Assembly (NCBI GenBank): GCA_040881985.1
Contig: JBBECE010000033.1
Span: 14,388 to 78,387 of the forward strand
Length of the DNA: 64,000 nucleotides
Source: JBBECE01 sp040881985
GTDB lineage: Bacteria > Pseudomonadota > Alphaproteobacteria > Rhizobiales > Devosiaceae
Reading direction: 5' to 3'
The notes under the pieces were generated by a model. The model had not been told where the DNA came from. It searched no databases and worked only from the letters and a program-made list of their open reading frames with translations. Position numbers and translations under genes: made by a program. How positions within the stretch are numbered: position 1 is the first letter of the stretch; each line of letters starts with the position of its first letter. Shown here piece by piece: positions 60,656-64,000 of this stretch.

Positions 60656-61885
60656 ATGAAGTTCACCCAACAAGCGTTCATGACCGGCGCTGTCTTGAGC
60701 GTGCTCGTCTGGAACACTCCAGCACTTGCGCAAACTACGGTGTCGCTTTGGTCGATCGATAACCCTGAGGGCAATTCGGCTGCGATTGCTCTGACGAACG
60801 AGTTCAACGCGCAGAATACCGATATTCAGATTGAATACCGGCAGTTGCCGTTCGACGACCTTACCAGCGAGGCGCTTCGCGCCTTTGCAACGGGTCAGGC
60901 GCCTGACATCATCGCGCTCGACAACCCCGACTTCGCCTTGTTTTCTTCACGTGGTGCGTTTCTAGACATCACCGAACGAGTTGAAGCATCAGACGTTGTT
61001 GCCTGGGATGACTACTACCCAGGCCCGGCAGCCTCAACGATGTGGGACGGGCGAATCTATGGCGTGCCCAAGGCAACCAACACCATCGCCTTGTTCTACA
61101 ACAAAGATATGTTCCGGGCAGCCGGCCTTGATCCGGAGAACCCGCCGGCAACGTGGGACGAACTTCTCAATGCGGCGCGCGCCCTCAACGATCCAGCGAA
61201 CAATGTCTACGGCATAACCATCTCGGCAAGGGCGGGCGAAGAAGGAACCTTCCAGTTCCTGCCCTGGATTCAGATGGCCGGAGGCAGCTTCTCAAACGTA
61301 AACGTCCCGGGAGCAGTTCGCGCCTTGGACATTTGGAAGACCTTCCTCGAAGAGGGCCTTGCAAGTCAGGATATCCTCAGCCAGGGGCAGTGGGACTCCA
61401 CGGGAACCTTCAATTCCGGCAATGCCGCTATGGCGATTTCGGGTCCGTGGGAACTCGACCGCATGGCCTCCGACGCCCAGTTCGATTGGGGCGTGACGCT
61501 ACTTCCAGTGCCCGAAGCGGGAGCTCCTCGCTCTTCGGCGATGGGAGACTTTAACTGGGCGATCTTTGCTACAAGCCAGCACCCCGACGAGGCTTTCAAG
61601 GTAATTGAGTACTTCGTATCCCAGGATGGCCGTCTGTTCACCGATTTCGCGAACATCCCGGCCAGAAGCGGATTCGAGCTTGTTGCCGAGGACCCGAAGA
61701 AGACCGAAGCCCTCCAAGTGTTCCTGGATCAGCTGCAGTATGCTCAGCCCCGCGGACCACATCCGGAGTGGGCCCAGATCTCCAAAGCCATCTACGACGC
61801 AATGCAAGCGGCTCTAACTGGCCAATTGTCGTCACAGGAAGCGCTTGATCAAGCGCAGGCGACGATCGACAGAATCTTAGGCTAG
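60656..61885 (+). CDS. CUT1 extracellular sugar-binding protein
   Basis: A 409-residue family 1 SBP with signal peptide MKFTQQAFMTGAVLSVLVWN ending ALAQ. Mature motifs are IEYRQLPFDDLTSEALRAFA, GVPKATNTIALFYNKDMFRA and AMAISGPWELDRMASDAQFD, of the UgpB/MalE kind. It is separated from the permease gene by 90 bp that contain an unusual C15 run in place of the hairpin seen in other operons. Confidence 0.92.
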   Translation: MKFTQQAFMTGAVLSVLVWNTPALAQTTVSLWSIDNPEGNSAAIALTNEFNAQNTDIQIEYRQLPFDDLTSEALRAFATGQAPDIIALDNPDFALFSSRGAFLDITERVEASDVVAWDDYYPGPAASTMWDGRIYGVPKATNTIALFYNKDMFRAAGLDPENPPATWDELLNAARALNDPANNVYGITISARAGEEGTFQFLPWIQMAGGSFSNVNVPGAVRALDIWKTFLEEGLASQDILSQGQWDSTGTFNSGNAAMAISGPWELDRMASDAQFDWGVTLLPVPEAGAPRSSAMGDFNWAIFATSQHPDEAFKVIEYFVSQDGRLFTDFANIPARSGFELVAEDPKKTEALQVFLDQLQYAQPRGPHPEWAQISKAIYDAMQAALTGQLSSQEALDQAQATIDRILG

Positions 61886-61905
61886 GGATCCTCCCCCCAG
61901 CGAGG

Positions 61906-61920
61906 CCCCCCCCCCCCCCC
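61906..61920 (+). repeat. C15 homopolymer between SBP and permease genes
   Basis: Fifteen consecutive C, followed by A and five more C (61922-61926), sit 20 bp past the SBP stop and 50 bp before the permease start. Such a tract is prone to slipped-strand length change and to sequencing error. It may affect coupling of the two genes, but no reading frame crosses it. Confidence 0.85.
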
Positions 61921-61975
61921 ACCCCCGCTCGACGACCGCGCCGGGCGGCCAAACTGCCAGTACGGAGGTGTGCAA

Positions 61976-62956
61976 GTGGTCAATAGCAAACCATTCGCCA
62001 AGAACAGTCGCGAAAGTGGCGCGCATAGTTCGCAATCGAGTCCCGCGCAAGACCGTTTGCAACGAACGCACGGTTTGCAGCGCGGCCTCAGTTTCGACTT
62101 AGCGCTGGTGGGGGCGGCTCTGCTGTTTCTGACGCTCTTCTCAGGAGTGCCGCTCGTCTACAATGTGGTAATGAGTTTTCAGCAGGTTGACGTCTTCAAC
62201 ATGGCGACATTCTCACGCCCGTTTGTCGGGCTCTCAAACTACGCTTCGGTCTTCGCCGAGCCTCAGTTCGGCCTGGTCCTGCGCAACACGGCCCTCTTTG
62301 TCATTGGCTCCATCGGCGGCCAGTTCGTTCTTGGATTCCTTCTCGCGCTCTTCTTCATGCAGAGATTTCCTGGACATTCAATCATTCGCGGCTTTTTTCT
62401 GGTTTCCTTCGTGATGCCGGGCCTGGCGGTCGGCGCCATATGGAGCTGGATCTTGGCCGGCGATTTCGGTGTGCTGAACGCAGTGCTGAAGGCCGTCGGC
62501 CTGATCGATGCAACCATTTTCTGGAAATCTGACCCAGCGTTTTCCCTATCCGCTGTCATCATCGCCAACATCTGGCTTGGGCTAGCCTTCAACATGCTGC
62601 TGCTGTCAGTGGGACTCGCCAGTATTCCGCGCGACCTCTACGAGGCTGCAGAAATCGACGGCGCCAATGTGTGGCAGCGCTTTTGGTTCATTACGATGCC
62701 GATGATGCGTTCCACCATCGGCGCGGTGTTGGCCCTTGGACTGATCCTGACTCTGCAGCAGTTCGACCTATTTCCCGCCCTGACAGAAGGCGGGCCGGCC
62801 AATTCGTCCAATGTGGCGCAATACTGGGCCTGGCAGATGTCGTTCAGGCTCTTCGACTTTGCTCGAGGCGCAACGATTTCGGTGATGCTAGTGGTCCTCG
62901 TGGTTGTGGCCTCGATTGTCTATGTCCGCTCGACGCGTCAGGAGGTGCGGATTTGA
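61976..62956 (+). CDS. CUT1 sugar ABC transporter permease (MalF type)
   Basis: A 326-residue permease. I chose the GTG at 61976, seven bases after ACGGAGG; a GTG at 61970 is too close. A polar tail of about 38 residues precedes six hydrophobic segments. The EAA loop is YEAAEIDGANVWQRFWFITM. Its stop overlaps the TTG start of the second permease. Confidence 0.9.
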   Translation: MVNSKPFAKNSRESGAHSSQSSPAQDRLQRTHGLQRGLSFDLALVGAALLFLTLFSGVPLVYNVVMSFQQVDVFNMATFSRPFVGLSNYASVFAEPQFGLVLRNTALFVIGSIGGQFVLGFLLALFFMQRFPGHSIIRGFFLVSFVMPGLAVGAIWSWILAGDFGVLNAVLKAVGLIDATIFWKSDPAFSLSAVIIANIWLGLAFNMLLLSVGLASIPRDLYEAAEIDGANVWQRFWFITMPMMRSTIGAVLALGLILTLQQFDLFPALTEGGPANSSNVAQYWAWQMSFRLFDFARGATISVMLVVLVVVASIVYVRSTRQEVRI

Positions 62957-63780
62957 GCCGGGGGTGGACGCAATGGGCGTTGCTTGGCCTAGCACTCAGC
63001 CTCGCCGCTGTTTACTTGTTTCCGCTCTACTGGATGTACTCGACAAGCCTGAAGGCGGGTTCGGAGATCTTCGCCACCCCACCGACTTTCTGGCCGCGAG
63101 ATCCTAATTTCCAGGTGTTTTCCGACGTTTGGGACCGTCGGCAAATGCCAACCTATCTTTGGAACTCATTTGTCATCGCATCAGGCGTAACGGCGGTTTC
63201 CGTCCTTTTGGGCACCGGCTTCGCCTACGTGCTCGCGCGCTATCGGAACTTTTGGATCGACGCATCGCTGTTTGCGGTACTGATGCTGCAGGTGTTGCCC
63301 GCTTCAGTGATGGTCACACCTCTCTACGTTCTTTTCAATCAGGTCGGCCTGCTTGATCTTCCCCGATTTGCGGTTGTCCTGGCGGTGTCCGCGAAAGCGA
63401 TGCCCTTCTATGTGGTTTTGGTTCGCGCGAGCTTTTTGACGGTGCCCAAGGAAATCGAGGAGGCGGCATTCGTTGACGGCGCCTCACGTCTCAGGGCGTT
63501 TTGGTCGGTCGTGCTTCCGCTCGCGCGTAACGGTGTCATCGTCGTCGCGATCTTGACGTTCATGACCTCGTTCGGGGAGTACATCTACTCCAAATCGATC
63601 ATTCAGAGTCAGTCGCTGCAGCCGGCAAGTGTCGGCCTGCAATCATTCATCGGGCCGCAAGCCCGCGACTGGAACTCGATCATGGCCTTCTCCGCGATCT
63701 ACGTGACGCCGATCCTTGTCGTGTTTGTCTTCCTGCAACGGCGCATCGTCGCTGGTCTGACCGCAGGTGCAATCAAGTAA
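62953..63780 (+). CDS. CUT1 sugar ABC transporter permease (MalG type)
   Basis: A 275-residue permease starting at a TTG that overlaps the previous TGA by 3 bases and follows GGAGGTG. Six hydrophobic segments and the loop PKEIEEAAFVDGASRLRAFW place it in the MalG group. No ATPase gene follows within the window; it may lie further right, or the importer may use a shared MsmK-type ATPase such as those at 2304 or 53484. Confidence 0.9.
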   Translation: MSRGWTQWALLGLALSLAAVYLFPLYWMYSTSLKAGSEIFATPPTFWPRDPNFQVFSDVWDRRQMPTYLWNSFVIASGVTAVSVLLGTGFAYVLARYRNFWIDASLFAVLMLQVLPASVMVTPLYVLFNQVGLLDLPRFAVVLAVSAKAMPFYVVLVRASFLTVPKEIEEAAFVDGASRLRAFWSVVLPLARNGVIVVAILTFMTSFGEYIYSKSIIQSQSLQPASVGLQSFIGPQARDWNSIMAFSAIYVTPILVVFVFLQRRIVAGLTAGAIK

Positions 63781-64000
63781 CGGGACAGCAGGGAGGATCT
63801 CGGCCACACCAAATTTGAGTCAATGCTCACCGGTCAACTACGAAGCAATGGTGCCCGTCGGCGACGCCCAGGGTTCTGGCATGGGCCGGCACTGCGGCAA
63901 ATGGGCTATGGATACGTTCACCGAGACGCGCTTGATCAAGCTGGAATTTGGCCACCGGCATTTTCCACCGATCGGATGGATGGCCAGGGCGGAGAGGGTG
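63781..64000 (+). other. Right edge: possible start of another gene, not recognised
   Basis: A forward frame from an ATG at about 63849 is open to the window end and reads MVPVGDAQGSGMGRHCGKWA early. No family was recognised, and other frames in this 220-bp piece are also partly open. GGGAGGAT at 63791-63798 could be a ribosome site but is too far from that ATG. Confidence 0.25.

Overview
The window is high-GC, densely coded DNA from what looks like an alphaproteobacterium, most likely order Hyphomicrobiales (a Devosia-, Mesorhizobium- or Kaistia-like heterotroph). The support is the gene content: many CUT1, CUT2 and NitT/TauT-type ABC importers, LacI, GntR and AraC regulators, non-phosphorylative sugar-acid catabolism, amtB-glnK, and a DUF3489-type remnant. 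No rRNA operon, intact tRNA gene or CRISPR array was recognised. All family calls come from reading motifs and are not database hits.

Layout. 1-2.2 kb: the start of an MFS transporter and a CSS/EAL cyclic-di-GMP phosphodiesterase. 2.3-9.6 kb: a beta-galactoside module with a CUT1 importer, AraC regulator and GH42 beta-galactosidase. 9.8-12.9 kb: a metal module (Tat-exported multicopper oxidase, ZIP permease, TetR) with a shared candidate operator. 13.0-17.2 kb: a two-gene envelope locus encoding a 1214-residue exported protein with five 86-residue repeats and a small membrane-anchored partner. 17.7-23.2 kb: a decayed EamA transporter, then a CUT2 sugar importer divergent from an FGGY sugar kinase. 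23.4-36.3 kb: a CUT2 importer plus dehydrogenases, lactonase, two enolase-superfamily dehydratases, rhamnose mutarotase and GntR. Together these form a non-phosphorylative L-rhamnose/L-fucose-type pathway. 37.0-44.5 kb: an organic-acid block with a ketopantoate-reductase-like enzyme, oxalate-CoA-ligase-like enzyme, FAH-family hydrolase, NitT/TauT importer and GntR.

44.6-47.4 kb is a scar region. It holds fragments of an FAH gene, a phage terminase large subunit, a DUF3489 gene and a lacI gene, plus one small secreted protein gene. A 371-bp direct repeat (about 99% identical) occurs at 36.3 and 45.9 kb and brackets the organic-acid block. A related 21-base tRNA-T-arm-like core at 23.43 kb marks the left side of the rhamnose block. 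I read this as tandem accretion of catabolic islands at an attachment-like sequence.

47.6-49.2 kb: amtB-glnK. 49.25-56.5 kb: a LacI-controlled operon with promoter and twin operators, CUT1 importer, GH63-like glucosidase and PIG-L deacetylase. 56.5-57.3 kb: an IS6-family element. 57.4-63.8 kb: a second LacI regulator divergent from an operon with a Gfo/Idh/MocA oxidoreductase, sugar isomerase/epimerase and CUT1 SBP-permease-permease.

Four of the five sugar operons that begin with a binding-protein gene have a strong GC-rich hairpin right after that gene. This suggests a common way of making binding protein in excess over the membrane parts.
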